This document shows, one piece after another, positions 1 to 7,801 of a stretch of DNA of 64,000 bases. Made by a program: the position numbers and the translations under genes. Under the pieces are notes generated by a model that saw only the letters and a program-made list of their open reading frames with translations, made no database searches and was not told the origin of the DNA. Every line of letters begins with the position of its first letter. The stretch's first letter is position 1. Source of the DNA: Rufibacter hautae (GTDB taxonomy: Bacteria; Bacteroidota; Bacteroidia; Cytophagales; Hymenobacteraceae). The stretch is taken from contig NZ_VKKY01000002.1 in the NCBI RefSeq assembly GCF_008271695.1, forward strand, positions 1,240,001 through 1,304,000. Direction: 5' to 3'.

Positions 1-561
1 GACCCGCGGTTCAGCAAAGTAGTGGTGCTGGGCCACAGCGAGGGTTCTCTTATTGGCATGGTCGCTGCCCGCCAAGCGCAAGCCGATGCCTTCATCTCTG
101 TTTCCGGCGCCGGCCAATCCGCCGATAAGGTCCTCCGGCATCAATTGCAGGGTCAGCCACCCATGGTGAAGGAAGCCGCTTTCCCTATCCTGGACCAACT
201 GGCGCAGGGCAAAGCCGTGCCGGAAGTTACCCCCATGCTGGCCTCGCTGTTTCGGCCCAGCGTGCAGCCGTATCTTATCTCATGGTTCAAGTTTGATCCG
301 CAGGTAGAGCTGGCCAAATTAAAGATTCCAGTGTTGGTGGTACAAGGAACGGCAGATCTGCAGGTGAGTGTGCAGGACGCCCATTATCTTATGGGTGCAG
401 CAGGCAAAGGCCAACTCGTTCTCCTTGACAACATGAACCATGTGCTCAAGGAAACCACCTCTGACCGCAACGCCAACCTCAGCACCTACTCCAATCCTTC
501 TTTGCCGCTGGCCGCTGGCCTCACGCCCGCACTGGTGACGTTTGTGAAGGCTGTTAAGTAG
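1..561 (+). CDS. alpha/beta hydrolase, 5' end cut by the window
   Basis: Reading frame 1 is open from the first base, so the N-terminal half lies outside the window. The visible 187 codons hold the nucleophile elbow G-H-S-E-G at the start, a later strand ending in VVQGTADLQV that supplies the acidic residue, and NMNHVLKE near the end that supplies the catalytic His, in the order expected of a serine alpha/beta hydrolase. The substrate cannot be told; esterase or peptidase-like members of the family fit equally well. The stop is followed only 13 bases later by a small membrane protein in the same direction, so the two may share a transcript. A GTG at 22 would be an artificial start caused by the cut. 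Confidence 0.85.
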   Translation, partial: DPRFSKVVVLGHSEGSLIGMVAARQAQADAFISVSGAGQSADKVLRHQLQGQPPMVKEAAFPILDQLAQGKAVPEVTPMLASLFRPSVQPYLISWFKFDPQVELAKLKIPVLVVQGTADLQVSVQDAHYLMGAAGKGQLVLLDNMNHVLKETTSDRNANLSTYSNPSLPLAAGLTPALVTFVKAVK

Positions 562-574
562 AGGAAATCAGGCA

Positions 575-1096
575 GTGAGAAGACTATTCAGAACTTACCA
601 CAGGCAATTCACCTTCGAGTTTCACCAACCGAGGAAACTGATTCGAGAGTATATCTTACACCAAAAGCACCGAAACAAAAGCTTACTAGACGCGCTCACC
701 GCCTTTCCGCTCGTCTACAGCCAGGTCACCATTACCGGAGACAACCTATTGGAGATCAGTATTCCTCAAAAAGGGAGGATTGTGATTTCCCTAATCAGCA
801 ACCAAGATAAGTTGAGCACTCGAATGGATTGCGAGATCATTCCCTACTTTAACGGGAACATCTATGGGTTTTACTTCTTTAATATCTTTCTCACCCTACT
901 ATCAGCCATCGGTCTTCTCCTACAAACCAACTGGTTTATGGTGACTGGGCTTATATGCACTTGGGGTTTACCCTTTATAATCTTCCACTTGACGAGAAAA
1001 TGGAACATAGACCAACTAAGGGAGGAGTTGGAGGGCTTTGTAAAAGATATTAGCCTGCAGACAAGCAAAAAGAAATCTAGCTACAGGTCCTCCTGA
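575..1096 (+). CDS. hypothetical membrane protein, two predicted helices
   Basis: I do not recognise the family. The 173-residue product starts with GTG, 13 bases after the hydrolase stop, with AGGAAA about nine bases upstream. The first 100 residues are basic and hydrophilic with alternating strands (VTITGDNLLEISIPQKGRIVI). Residues around 100-145 form two adjacent hydrophobic stretches rich in Phe, Leu and Ile separated by a short Asn-Trp turn, suggesting a helical hairpin in the inner membrane, followed by a charged tail ending in KKKSS. Base composition is more AT-rich than the neighbours, consistent with a fast-evolving or recently acquired gene. It is probably real because it is compact, follows closely on the hydrolase and has a plausible topology. 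Confidence 0.6.
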   Translation: MRRLFRTYHRQFTFEFHQPRKLIREYILHQKHRNKSLLDALTAFPLVYSQVTITGDNLLEISIPQKGRIVISLISNQDKLSTRMDCEIIPYFNGNIYGFYFFNIFLTLLSAIGLLLQTNWFMVTGLICTWGLPFIIFHLTRKWNIDQLREELEGFVKDISLQTSKKKSSYRSS

Positions 1097-1162
1097 AAAG
1101 ATCTTGTGGGCTAACGTTTATTGCTTTTCTCCAGGTCTTCTGAATTCAGCGCCACCGTTTTA

Positions 1163-1222
1163 ACAAGTCTGCCCGATTAGGGGCTGTTTAATTGAAAACA
1201 GCCCCTAATCGGGCAGACTTGT
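1163..1222. terminator. 27-bp perfect inverted repeat, likely bidirectional terminator
   Basis: Two perfect 27-nt arms (1163-1189 and 1196-1222) surround a six-base loop AATTGA. It lies between a plus-strand gene ending at 1096 and a minus-strand gene ending at 1335, the position of a shared terminator. There is no long T-run directly after the stem, so the structure may also belong to the dispersed palindrome family; its inner part is GGGGCTGTTT with its complement. Confidence 0.6.
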
Positions 1223-1334
1223 GTTTGGGGCAACGTTTAGCTAAAGCACACTTAATTCGCCCTCACGATCCTTTCAGGATGACAAAAATCAGGGAACACC
1301 TATAAATAGTAGGTAACCAGATTAGGAGGACTAT

Positions 1335-2072
1335 CTACCAGCCGCTGGTCAACACATCAGCGATGTGGAGGACTTTGATGGGCTTGCCTTGTTTGCGGCT
1401 GTAGGCGTCCAGGTGCATGAGGCAGCTGGTATCGGTAGAGACAATGTACTCGGCGCCGGTGCTGAGGGCGTTCTCTACCTTCTGTTCTCCCATGGCCACG
1501 GAGATGGATTCAAACTTCGTGGCGAAAGTGCCCCCGAAGCCACAGCAGGTCTCGGTGTCTCGCATTTCGGTCAGTTCCAGGCCTTGCACCATGCCCAAAA
1601 GTCGGCGCGGACCTTCTTTGATGCTGCACTCGCGCAGGGCGCTGCAGGAATCATGGTAGGTGACTTTGGCATCCAGGCGGGCACCGGGGATTTCCTGCAC
1701 TTGCAGCACATCGGTGAGGAACTCGGTTAACTCCAAGACTTTGCGCTCCATGGCGCGGTACCGCACGAAGTTGGAAGAGGTCATGAAGATGTTGGAGTAG
1801 GCGTTCCGGATCATGCCCACGCAGGAGGCCGAGGGCGCCACAATGTAGTCGCTGTCCTCTGAGGAGAAGTCTTCCAGGAACTTGTCTGCCACCTGGCGGC
1901 ACTCTTTTTGGTAACCGGCGTTGTAAGCGGGCTGTCCGCAGCAGGTCTGGTTAGTGTTGTAGCGCACGGTGCAACCCAAAGACTCTAACAGTTTCACCAT
2001 GTTCCAGGCCGTCTGCGGAAACAGCTGGTCTATGAAACAGGGAATAAATATATCAACTACCGGCTGTGCCAT
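1335..2072 (-). CDS. lutA: (Fe-S)-binding CCG-domain protein, LutA/LldE family
   Basis: The 245-residue protein has two cysteine-rich CCG domains: TCCGQPAYN near residue 44 and TCCGFGG near residue 180, preceded by IPCFIDQLFP and a D-S-C-S-A-L-R-E segment. This is the arrangement of LutA, a subunit of the LutABC complex that oxidises L-lactate to pyruvate, and of the related GlcF/HdrD domains, where the cysteines bind an iron-sulfur cluster. LutB and LutC are not next to it in this window. It starts five bases after the stop of the HMG-CoA lyase-like gene and so is probably co-transcribed with it. The family assignment is firm; lactate as substrate is inferred from family only. Confidence 0.85.
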   Translation of the reverse strand: MAQPVVDIFIPCFIDQLFPQTAWNMVKLLESLGCTVRYNTNQTCCGQPAYNAGYQKECRQVADKFLEDFSSEDSDYIVAPSASCVGMIRNAYSNIFMTSSNFVRYRAMERKVLELTEFLTDVLQVQEIPGARLDAKVTYHDSCSALRECSIKEGPRRLLGMVQGLELTEMRDTETCCGFGGTFATKFESISVAMGEQKVENALSTGAEYIVSTDTSCLMHLDAYSRKQGKPIKVLHIADVLTSGW

Positions 2073-2077
2073 CTGGT

Positions 2078-2929
2078 TTAATGCAAGTGGAATACATGGG
2101 ATGCCTGGGCCAGGGACCGGCCAAGCGCCGCTTGGTTCAGGTTCAAAGGTACGCCTTTCTCCTGTAAATAAGAGAGCATTTTCTCGGTGGGCATGTTGCC
2201 TACCAGATCGTCTTTGGCCATGGGGCAGCCGCCATATCCCAGCAAAGCGCCGTCCATGCGCCGGCAGCCGCTTACGTAGGCAGCCTCCACCTTCTCGCGC
2301 CAGGTATTGGGTTTGGTATGCAGGTGCGCCCCGAACTCAATCTGCGGGAAAGCCGGAATCAGCGTAGAAAACAAATCCTGGATTGTGCCCGGATCAGAGA
2401 CCCCAATCGTATCTGACAGCGAGATGATCCTGATGTCCAGGGCCGCCAGTTTTTGGGTCATCTCCCCCGCTAAGGCAGGCTCCCAGGGTTCCCCATAAGG
2501 ATTCCCGAAACCCATGGACAGGTACAACACCAGTTCTTTGCCATGTTTTAAGCACAGCTCCTGCATCTGGGCCACTTCGTCCAACGCCTCAGCGATGCTC
2601 TTGTTGGTGTTGCGCCGCTGGAACTCCTCGGACAAAGACAAGGGAAACCCGATGTACCGGATTTGGGGCTGCTCCACTGCCTGTTGGGCCCCGCGAAGGT
2701 TAGCTACAATGGCCAGAAGTTTGGTTTGCGATACGGAAGTAACAAGTTGGGCCAGCACCTCGGCGGTATCCGCCATCTGCGGAATCGCCTTAGGTGAGAC
2801 AAAAGACCCGAAATCAAGGGAATCGAACCCAACCTCCAGCAGGGTTTGCAGGTACTTCACTTTTTCCTGGGTAGGCACAAATTGGGACAAGCCTTGCATG
2901 GCATCGCGGGGACACTCAATTATTTTCAT
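2078..2929 (-). CDS. mvaB: hydroxymethylglutaryl-CoA lyase
   Basis: The 283-residue protein begins MKIIECPRDAMQG, the first strand of the HMGL/DRE-TIM barrel with the substrate-binding Arg-Asp pair. Near residue 220 it has C-R-R-M-D-G-A-L-L-G-Y-G-G-C-P, matching the active-site GxGGCP loop of HMG-CoA lyase, and AHLHTKPN provides the metal-binding His-x-His. The enzyme splits HMG-CoA into acetyl-CoA and acetoacetate at the end of leucine breakdown. At 283 residues the length suits the bacterial family. It is the first gene of a likely two-gene unit with the LutA-like protein five bases downstream. A related aldolase of the same superfamily is the main alternative. Confidence 0.85.
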   Translation of the reverse strand: MKIIECPRDAMQGLSQFVPTQEKVKYLQTLLEVGFDSLDFGSFVSPKAIPQMADTAEVLAQLVTSVSQTKLLAIVANLRGAQQAVEQPQIRYIGFPLSLSEEFQRRNTNKSIAEALDEVAQMQELCLKHGKELVLYLSMGFGNPYGEPWEPALAGEMTQKLAALDIRIISLSDTIGVSDPGTIQDLFSTLIPAFPQIEFGAHLHTKPNTWREKVEAAYVSGCRRMDGALLGYGGCPMAKDDLVGNMPTEKMLSYLQEKGVPLNLNQAALGRSLAQASHVFHLH

Positions 2930-3016
2930 AGGACAAGTTTAGTCATTGTGGCGCGCTTTGGCGCCAGCTTTCGGCTAGAATATTTGCCCTAGCATACGGA
3001 TTACCCGGCACAACGC

Positions 3017-3024
3017 TTATTTTG
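3017..3024 (+). promoter_or_regulatory. candidate -7 element TTATTTTG
   Basis: Matches the Bacteroidota -7 consensus TAnnTTTG at seven of eight positions and lies 15-22 bases before the AlkA-like start. No clear TTG was found at the -33 spacing. Confidence 0.35.
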
Positions 3025-3038
3025 CAGAGGCGGTGCCG

Positions 3039-3704
3039 ATGACCGTCCGCCTAAAACCTACCTCCAGCACCATGGCCAACGCGCACGCCTCCCTTTTCCG
3101 GCAAGATCCTATCCTGTACCAACTGGTATTGCAGGCATCAGAGATTAAAATATCTGATGCTTCGCGGCCCATTTACGAGGCGCTGTTCAGTTCGGTCATC
3201 TCGCAGCAACTATCGGTGAAGGCGGCGGCCACCATCAAGGCGCGGTTTCTGGCCTTGTTTCCGGAAAACTATCCAGATCCGGGTTTGGTCCTTTCCCTCT
3301 CGGTGGAGCAGATGCGGGCGGTGGGGCTGTCGCGCCAGAAAATAGGCTACCTGCAGAACATCGCGGAACACAAAGCCGCCGGCAAACTGGAAGACGACCA
3401 ACTGGCGCACCTCCCAGATGAGGAACTCATCACGCAGTTAATAGAGATAAAAGGAATCGGCCGCTGGACGGCAGAGATGATTCTGATGTTCGCGTTGCAC
3501 CGCCCCGATGTCATGCCAGTGGATGACCTGGGTATTTACAACGCCATGAAACGCCTGTACAGCCTAGAGGACGCCCACAAAAAAGCCCGGGCCAATATGA
3601 TGAAACTTTCAGAGCCGTGGCGCCCCCATCGGACACTGGCCTGCCGTTACCTGTGGCAGTCCTTGAACAATGTGCCGGAGGTGAGTTCTGAGATTAAAGA
3701 ATAA
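3039..3704 (+). CDS. DNA-3-methyladenine glycosylase, AlkA-like (HhH-GPD)
   Basis: A base-excision repair glycosylase that removes alkylated purines. Residues about 40-200 form the HhH-GPD fold: VISQQLSVKAA is the conserved first helix pair, IEIKGIGRWTAEMIL is the helix-hairpin-helix, and PVDDLGI carries the catalytic Asp. The length, about 220 residues, matches short bacterial AlkA enzymes lacking the N-terminal beta domain. I placed the start at ATG 3039 with GAGG nine bases upstream; ATG 3072 (MANAHASLFRQDP) is equally possible and would sit better behind the candidate promoter. It stands alone, between divergent mvaB and the convergent DUF58 gene. The Fpg/Nei-like glycosylase lies 2 kb away but is not linked to it. 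Confidence 0.85.
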   Translation: MTVRLKPTSSTMANAHASLFRQDPILYQLVLQASEIKISDASRPIYEALFSSVISQQLSVKAAATIKARFLALFPENYPDPGLVLSLSVEQMRAVGLSRQKIGYLQNIAEHKAAGKLEDDQLAHLPDEELITQLIEIKGIGRWTAEMILMFALHRPDVMPVDDLGIYNAMKRLYSLEDAHKKARANMMKLSEPWRPHRTLACRYLWQSLNNVPEVSSEIKE

Positions 3705-3771
3705 AGTCCTGAGTCTTGCGTTCTGAGTCCTGAGTTATTTAGGGGCTGTTTTTAAGAAATCGGCCATAAAT
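3705..3771 (+). repeat. short-word spacer plus dispersed palindrome
   Basis: Bases 3707-3736 repeat the word TCCTGAGT with variations (GTCCTGAGTCTTGCG, then TTCTGAGTCCTGAG). Bases 3737-3771 are one copy of the dispersed palindrome: ATTTAGGGGCTGTTTTT, AA, then GAAATCGGCCATAAAT. It ends six bases before the stop of the convergent DUF58 gene. Confidence 0.6.
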
Positions 3772-3776
3772 CAGGT

Positions 3777-4694
3777 TTACCGCACTTTCTGGCGTTTGAC
3801 AAGGTAGGCTTGCAGGACTTTGTCGATGGGCTCCTTGAGGTCCACGGAAACCAGGTCAATGCGGTACTGGCCGCAGCGCAGTTTCAGTTCGTTCTTGAAT
3901 TGCTGCATGGCCTTCACATAGGCGTCCCTGATTTCGGCAGGCTGCACTTTTATTTTCTCGCCGTTCTCCAAGCCATGGAACATGAAAGGCTTATCGGGGA
4001 AATGGAATTCTTCCTCCGTCTCTGCGTGGGTGATGTGGAACAGAAGCACCTCGTGCTGTTGGTGCCGCAGGTGTTGCAGGGCTAGGAATATCTCATCTAA
4101 CTGCTCGTATTGGCTAAGTAGATCACTGAATAAGATCACCAGCGAGCGCTTGGGCAACTGTTGGGCCACGTGGTGCAGCATGGAAGCCACCCGGGTTTCC
4201 TTCTGCGGCGGAGCGGGTTTCTGCAATTGCTGTTGCAGGGCCAGCAAGAGCGTATGCAAATGCGCACCGGTAGATTTGATGGGCGTCTGGAACTCAATAC
4301 CGTCGGCGAAGGTGGTGAGTCCTACGGCATCGCGCTGCCTCTGCAGCAGGGTGGCCAATGCGGCGGCGCTCAGCACCGCGTAAGAAAGCTTCCCGTAATT
4401 ATTAATGGGGTAATACATGGACCCAGACACGTCTAAAAGAAGCTGGCAGCGCAGGTTGGTCTCCTCCTCGTAGCGTTTCACGAAGAGCTTTTCGGTACGG
4501 GCGAAGACTTTCCAGTCCATGTGCCGGGTACTCTCGCCGGAATTGTAGAGCCGGTGCTCAGAGAACTCCACCGAGAAGCCGTGGTACGGCGATTTATGCA
4601 GGCCCGTGATAAACCCTTCCACCAACCGCTTGGCCAGAAACTCCAGGTTCTGGATGTTCCGGACACTGTTTAAATCAACGTCTATTCTACTCAT
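3777..4694 (-). CDS. DUF58 domain-containing protein
   Basis: The 305-residue protein has the DUF58 signature SGESTRHMDWKVFART near residue 55, followed by a von Willebrand A-like domain with the metal-site motif L-D-V-S-G-S-M near residue 90 and a later ILFSDLL strand. DUF58 proteins usually work with a MoxR AAA+ ATPase and other vWA proteins in chaperone-like complexes; no moxR gene is next to it here. There is no signal peptide or membrane segment, so it is cytoplasmic. The gene is convergent with the AlkA-like gene and is preceded upstream by an rlpA-like pseudogene. The family call is firm; the exact job is unknown. Confidence 0.85.
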   Translation of the reverse strand: MSRIDVDLNSVRNIQNLEFLAKRLVEGFITGLHKSPYHGFSVEFSEHRLYNSGESTRHMDWKVFARTEKLFVKRYEEETNLRCQLLLDVSGSMYYPINNYGKLSYAVLSAAALATLLQRQRDAVGLTTFADGIEFQTPIKSTGAHLHTLLLALQQQLQKPAPPQKETRVASMLHHVAQQLPKRSLVILFSDLLSQYEQLDEIFLALQHLRHQQHEVLLFHITHAETEEEFHFPDKPFMFHGLENGEKIKVQPAEIRDAYVKAMQQFKNELKLRCGQYRIDLVSVDLKEPIDKVLQAYLVKRQKVR

Positions 4695-4774
4695 GCGTCT
4701 TTGTTTACTTTTTGGCTTGGGCCAAGGTGGTTTTCTTGTTTATTGTATTGAGCTTCACCTTCCCATATATTCCC

Positions 4775-5084
4775 CTATGATGCCCTGATGTTGGCGGCTT
4801 TGCGGGAAACATTCATCACGTCACCAGATTTGCGGCTCATGCGGTCCTTGATCCCTCCCACAACGCGGCAGCCGTTCTCCAGATTATACCCCTGTACGCA
4901 GGAAATTAGAGGCAAGGTGCCGTGAGCGGCAGTGAGTTCTGCAGGTGGAAGGTTCTCCGCTGTAGGTGTTGTGCTCGGGATGAGAGGCAGCAAAGAAGGT
5001 GGCCTCCCCTACTTTCAGCTTGGTCTCGGCGAAGCTTGTCCAAGGCAGCATGCTGAGAGATAGCCAGAATTGCTTTATTCTCAT
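4775..5084 (-). pseudogene. RlpA-like (double-psi barrel) pseudogene, frameshifted and truncated
   Basis: Two overlapping minus-strand frames together read as a decayed RlpA. The first frame (start at 5084) gives a signal-peptide-like MRIKQFWLSLSMLPWTSF and then GEATFFAASHPEHNTYSGE. The second frame continues with NLPPAELTAAHGTLP, GYNLENG and IKDRMSRKSGDVMNVSRKAA, which match the RlpA core (TASGE, LTAAHxTLPFG, NLxNG, INDR, IDLSxAAA) before a stop at 4775. The join needs a one-base shift near 4951-4958. The rest of the barrel and any SPOR domain are missing and several core residues have drifted. RlpA is a septal-ring lipoprotein, in some species a peptidoglycan transglycosylase. Confidence 0.65.
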
Positions 5085-5210
5085 GTAGTTTTGTTCATTA
5101 CAAACATTAGTACATTCGAATTTACCTATTAAAATTAATCTTAAAAATTTTTAGATGTGAATCTGTTGCTTTAAATTGGCTACTTCAAATAAATAAGGAA
5201 CCTTCAAGTT

Positions 5211-5546
5211 ATGGTGGAAGAGAACAACGACAAAGCAGAAATCTACTCGCAGAGAGTAAGGGCAGGAAAGCGCACCTATTTCTTTGATGTGAAATCAACC
5301 CGCTCCAATGATTACTATCTCACAATCACTGAGAGCAAAAGAAAATTCAAGGACGACAACTACTCTTACGAGAAGCACAAGATTTTCTTGTACAAAGAAG
5401 ACTTTGCCAAGTTCATGGAAGCGTTGCAGGATACCGTTAACCATGTAAAAGGTGAGTTATTGTCTGAAGAGGCACTGGCGGAACTTGAGCGTTTAGACCA
5501 TGCTCAATCTGAAGCTGCGGTGGATGAAGAACTAAAGTGGGAATAG
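5211..5546 (+). CDS. DUF3276 / PUR-family nucleic acid-binding protein
   Basis: A 111-residue protein of the DUF3276 family, a bacterial single-domain relative of the eukaryotic PUR-alpha repeat that binds single-stranded DNA and RNA. The family pattern is clear: IYSQRVRAGKRTYFFDVKST, then YYLTITESKRKF and HKIFLYKEDFAKFMEAL, giving the four-strand plus helix PUR unit. The C-terminal tail from residue 85 is acidic. It stands alone with its own terminator just downstream. Start at ATG 5211, preceded by AAGGAACC. The biological role in Bacteroidota is not established. Confidence 0.9.
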   Translation: MVEENNDKAEIYSQRVRAGKRTYFFDVKSTRSNDYYLTITESKRKFKDDNYSYEKHKIFLYKEDFAKFMEALQDTVNHVKGELLSEEALAELERLDHAQSEAAVDEELKWE

Positions 5547-5565
5547 TTTCCCCTTGATTCTCCTC

Positions 5566-5593
5566 AAGCTCATGCCTCGCGTGAGCTTTTTTT
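5566..5593 (+). terminator. Rho-independent terminator after the PUR-family gene
   Basis: A ten-base-pair stem (5566-5575 with 5579-5588, one G-T pair) with a three-base loop is followed by seven T's ending at 5593, 19 bases after the stop codon. Confidence 0.85.
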
Positions 5594-5605
5594 ATGCTTT
5601 CCTGC

Positions 5606-5640
5606 GTTCTTAAGCCGTTTTTACCAAAACAGCCTTAAAA
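5606..5640. repeat. dispersed intergenic palindrome copy
   Basis: GTTCTTAAGCCGTTTTT, loop ACC, then AAAACAGCCTTAAAAT. It is separate from the preceding terminator and lies between two convergent genes. The remaining bases up to 5774 hold nothing I recognise. Confidence 0.55.
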
Positions 5641-5774
5641 TCTCCGTCCTGTTACCTAGCCGAAGGTTCCTCCTCCAAACTAAAAGCAGCTAGGTATATA
5701 ACAGAAGGAGGTTGGTTTGGTATGTCCGAAAAAGACTTCTTTGGTCCTTTGTTTCTTGGTTTCCTAAAGGCCAC

Positions 5775-6521
5775 TTAGCCTGTTACGGGATGAAACAAGA
5801 CCTGGCACTTCTCACAGAAGTACCCGGACCTCTGCCCCTTCCCTATTTTTTCTTTGCGTAAGGGAAGGTGGTCTCGGGGACATTCTTTCTGTTGGTACAC
5901 CAGCCAGTGTTCTTTTACGGTGCCTTCTCGTTTGCTGTCCAGGTACCGGAAGCTTTGCGTCACGCATTCCTGGATGATGCTTCTGAGGATGGCTTCTGGG
6001 ATATGGTCTACCTGACTCTCGGGGTGCAGCCGGGCCCTGAACAGCACTTCGTTCTTGATACCGTTCCCCACCCCCGCCAGGATGTTCTGGTCCAATAGCG
6101 CGTCACAGATAAGTTGGGTAGGCTGGCGCATTAATTTCTGTAAGGCTTTCTCCTGGTCAAAAGATTCACTCAGCACGTCCGTACTCCAGTCATACATTCT
6201 TTCTAATGGCTCTTGCAAGTACCGGCAATCACAAGCGTAGAAGTTGAGGTCACCGTCTTCAAAGGAAAGCCCTAGCTCCAGCGGCCTGTTGACCTCTCCG
6301 TTTATGGCGTACTTTCCGAAAAACATCAGGTGAACGCGCACCACGTTCTCCTGAAAGCAAAACAGGATTTCCTTGCCAAAGGTCTTGATCTGGGTAAGTT
6401 CCTGCCCTTTCACAAGATCAAACGGGATGTTCCTGGTTTTACCTTTTACCTCCAGTACAACCTGACCGATGAACTGCTCGGTTTGTTCTTTCACGAAAAC
6501 CATTTGAGGACCTTCGGGCAT
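5775..6521 (-). CDS. Fpg/Nei-family DNA glycosylase/AP lyase
   Basis: The protein starts MPEGP, so after Met removal Pro2 is the Schiff-base nucleophile and Glu3 the general acid, as in Fpg (MutM) and endonuclease VIII (Nei). Residues 10-110 form the beta-sandwich with the conserved lysine segment FGKEILFCF. Residues 130-200 form the helix-two-turn-helix (LLDQNILAGVGNGIKNEVLF). The C-terminal zinc finger reads C-P-R-D-H and then F-C-E-K-C-Q, so the ligands look like Cys-His-Cys-Cys rather than four Cys. It removes oxidised bases from DNA. It follows the aldo/keto reductase gene but is separated from it by a strong terminator. Whether it prefers 8-oxoguanine or oxidised pyrimidines cannot be decided. 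Confidence 0.88.
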   Translation of the reverse strand: MPEGPQMVFVKEQTEQFIGQVVLEVKGKTRNIPFDLVKGQELTQIKTFGKEILFCFQENVVRVHLMFFGKYAINGEVNRPLELGLSFEDGDLNFYACDCRYLQEPLERMYDWSTDVLSESFDQEKALQKLMRQPTQLICDALLDQNILAGVGNGIKNEVLFRARLHPESQVDHIPEAILRSIIQECVTQSFRYLDSKREGTVKEHWLVYQQKECPRDHLPLRKEKIGKGQRSGYFCEKCQVLFHPVTG

Positions 6522-6531
6522 AGGCTACTTT

Positions 6532-6579
6532 AAAAAAAATCCCTGCTGCACTGCCCACCTCGGCAGAACAGCAGGGATT
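6532..6579 (-). terminator. Rho-independent terminator of the aldo/keto reductase gene
   Basis: On the minus strand an 11-bp outer stem (6579-6569 with 6548-6538) encloses a five-bp inner stem and is followed by eight T's. It isolates the reductase from the glycosylase gene downstream. Confidence 0.85.
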
Positions 6580-6593
6580 CTGGTGGAATGATC

Positions 6594-7580
6594 TTACACG
6601 TTTAAGTTGCCCATCTGCGGGGCGGCATAGCGCTGTCCGGCGGCTACGCCTTTGGGTGCGATGAACTCAATTTCTTCCAGCTCCTCCAGGGATAACGAAA
6701 CCTGCAACGCACCCACGTTCTCTTCCAGGTACTTTCTTCTCTTAGTACCGGGAATGGGAACAATGTCCTCGCCCTGTGCTAAAAGCCACGCCAAAGCCAA
6801 TTGACTAGCCGTACAGCCTTTTTTAATGGCCATCTCCTCTATCTTCTGCACCAGATCCAGGTTCTTCTGGAAGTTCTCTCCCTGGAATCGGGGTGAATGC
6901 CTGCGGTAGTCATCTTCCGGAATGTCTTCCAGAGTTTTGAATTGACCTGTCAGGAAACCACGTCCTAACGGACTGTACGGCACAAACCCGATTCCCAGTT
7001 CCCGGCAGGCGGGCAGAATCTCATCTTCCACGTCGCGGCTCCAGAGCGAATATTCAGTTTGTAGGGCACTGATGGGGTGCACACTGTTGGCTTTGGCGAG
7101 CGTAGCGGCTGAGGCTTCGGACAAACCTAAGTACCGCACCTTGCCTTCTTTCACCAGCTCGGCCATGGCGCCCACGGTTTCTTCAATGGGTGTCTGTTTA
7201 TCTACCCGGTGCTGGTAATACAGATCAATGTGGTCTACGCCTAACCTTCTCAAACTGGCCTCGCAGGCTTTCCGCACATAGTCCGGGGTCCCGTTGATGC
7301 CCATGAAATTGCCTTGCGCATCACGCACGTTCCCGAACTTGGTGGCCAATACCACTTGGTCGCGCCTATCTCTGATGGCTTTACCCACCAGTTCCTCGTT
7401 GGCTCCTACCCCATACATATCGGCGGTGTCCAGGAAGTCAATGCCCAGGTCCAGCGCGTGGTGAAGGGTGGCAATGGATTCCTGGTCATCACGGTTGCTG
7501 TAGAAGTCAGACATGCCCATGCAGCCCAACCCTAACGCCGACACGGTTAACCCCTGGGTACCTAATTTTCTTTTTTCCAT
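6594..7580 (-). CDS. aldo/keto reductase
   Basis: A 328-residue NADPH-dependent oxidoreductase of the AKR superfamily (YakC/AKR13-like). [19 protein letters not shown] is the typical first strand. The catalytic tetrad is visible as DTADMYG (Asp and Tyr), LATKFG (Lys) and DLYYQHRVD (His). [16 protein letters not shown] near the C-terminus is the cofactor phosphate-binding segment. I chose ATG 7580 rather than an upstream TTG because the family begins at this Met. It reduces carbonyl compounds; the substrate is unknown. It is a single-gene unit with a terminator at its end. Confidence 0.9.
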   Translation of the reverse strand: MEKRKLGTQGLTVSALGLGCMGMSDFYSNRDDQESIATLHHALDLGIDFLDTADMYGVGANEELVGKAIRDRRDQVVLATKFGNVRDAQGNFMGINGTPDYVRKACEASLRRLGVDHIDLYYQHRVDKQTPIEETVGAMAELVKEGKVRYLGLSEASAATLAKANSVHPISALQTEYSLWSRDVEDEILPACRELGIGFVPYSPLGRGFLTGQFKTLEDIPEDDYRRHSPRFQGENFQKNLDLVQKIEEMAIKKGCTASQLALAWLLAQGEDIVPIPGTKRRKYLEENVGALQVSLSLEELEEIEFIAPKGVAAGQRYAAPQMGNLNV

Positions 7581-7639
7581 AGGTGTATTCACTTGATTGA
7601 ACAAACGCAGAGTAATCTTTTCTTTACGAGTCCTTCTTA

Positions 7640-7674
7640 TTTGTGGCTGTTTTTGACAAAACAGGCGCTAAACG
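7640..7674. repeat. dispersed intergenic palindrome copy
   Basis: TTTGTGGCTGTTTTT, loop GAC, then AAAACAGGCGCTAAACG, in the divergent region between the reductase and the tricorn-type protease. Confidence 0.5.
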
Positions 7675-7801
7675 CCAGGGGTGATTGGGCCTGCTTTCCC
7701 TCATAGGTCCTTATTTCATTTAAGGGTTTTATTTAGGCTATGAGTTACCTAAGTCTTGGCAAAGTATTTCTATATTCAAGAAATCTACTAAACCCCTTTC
7801 T

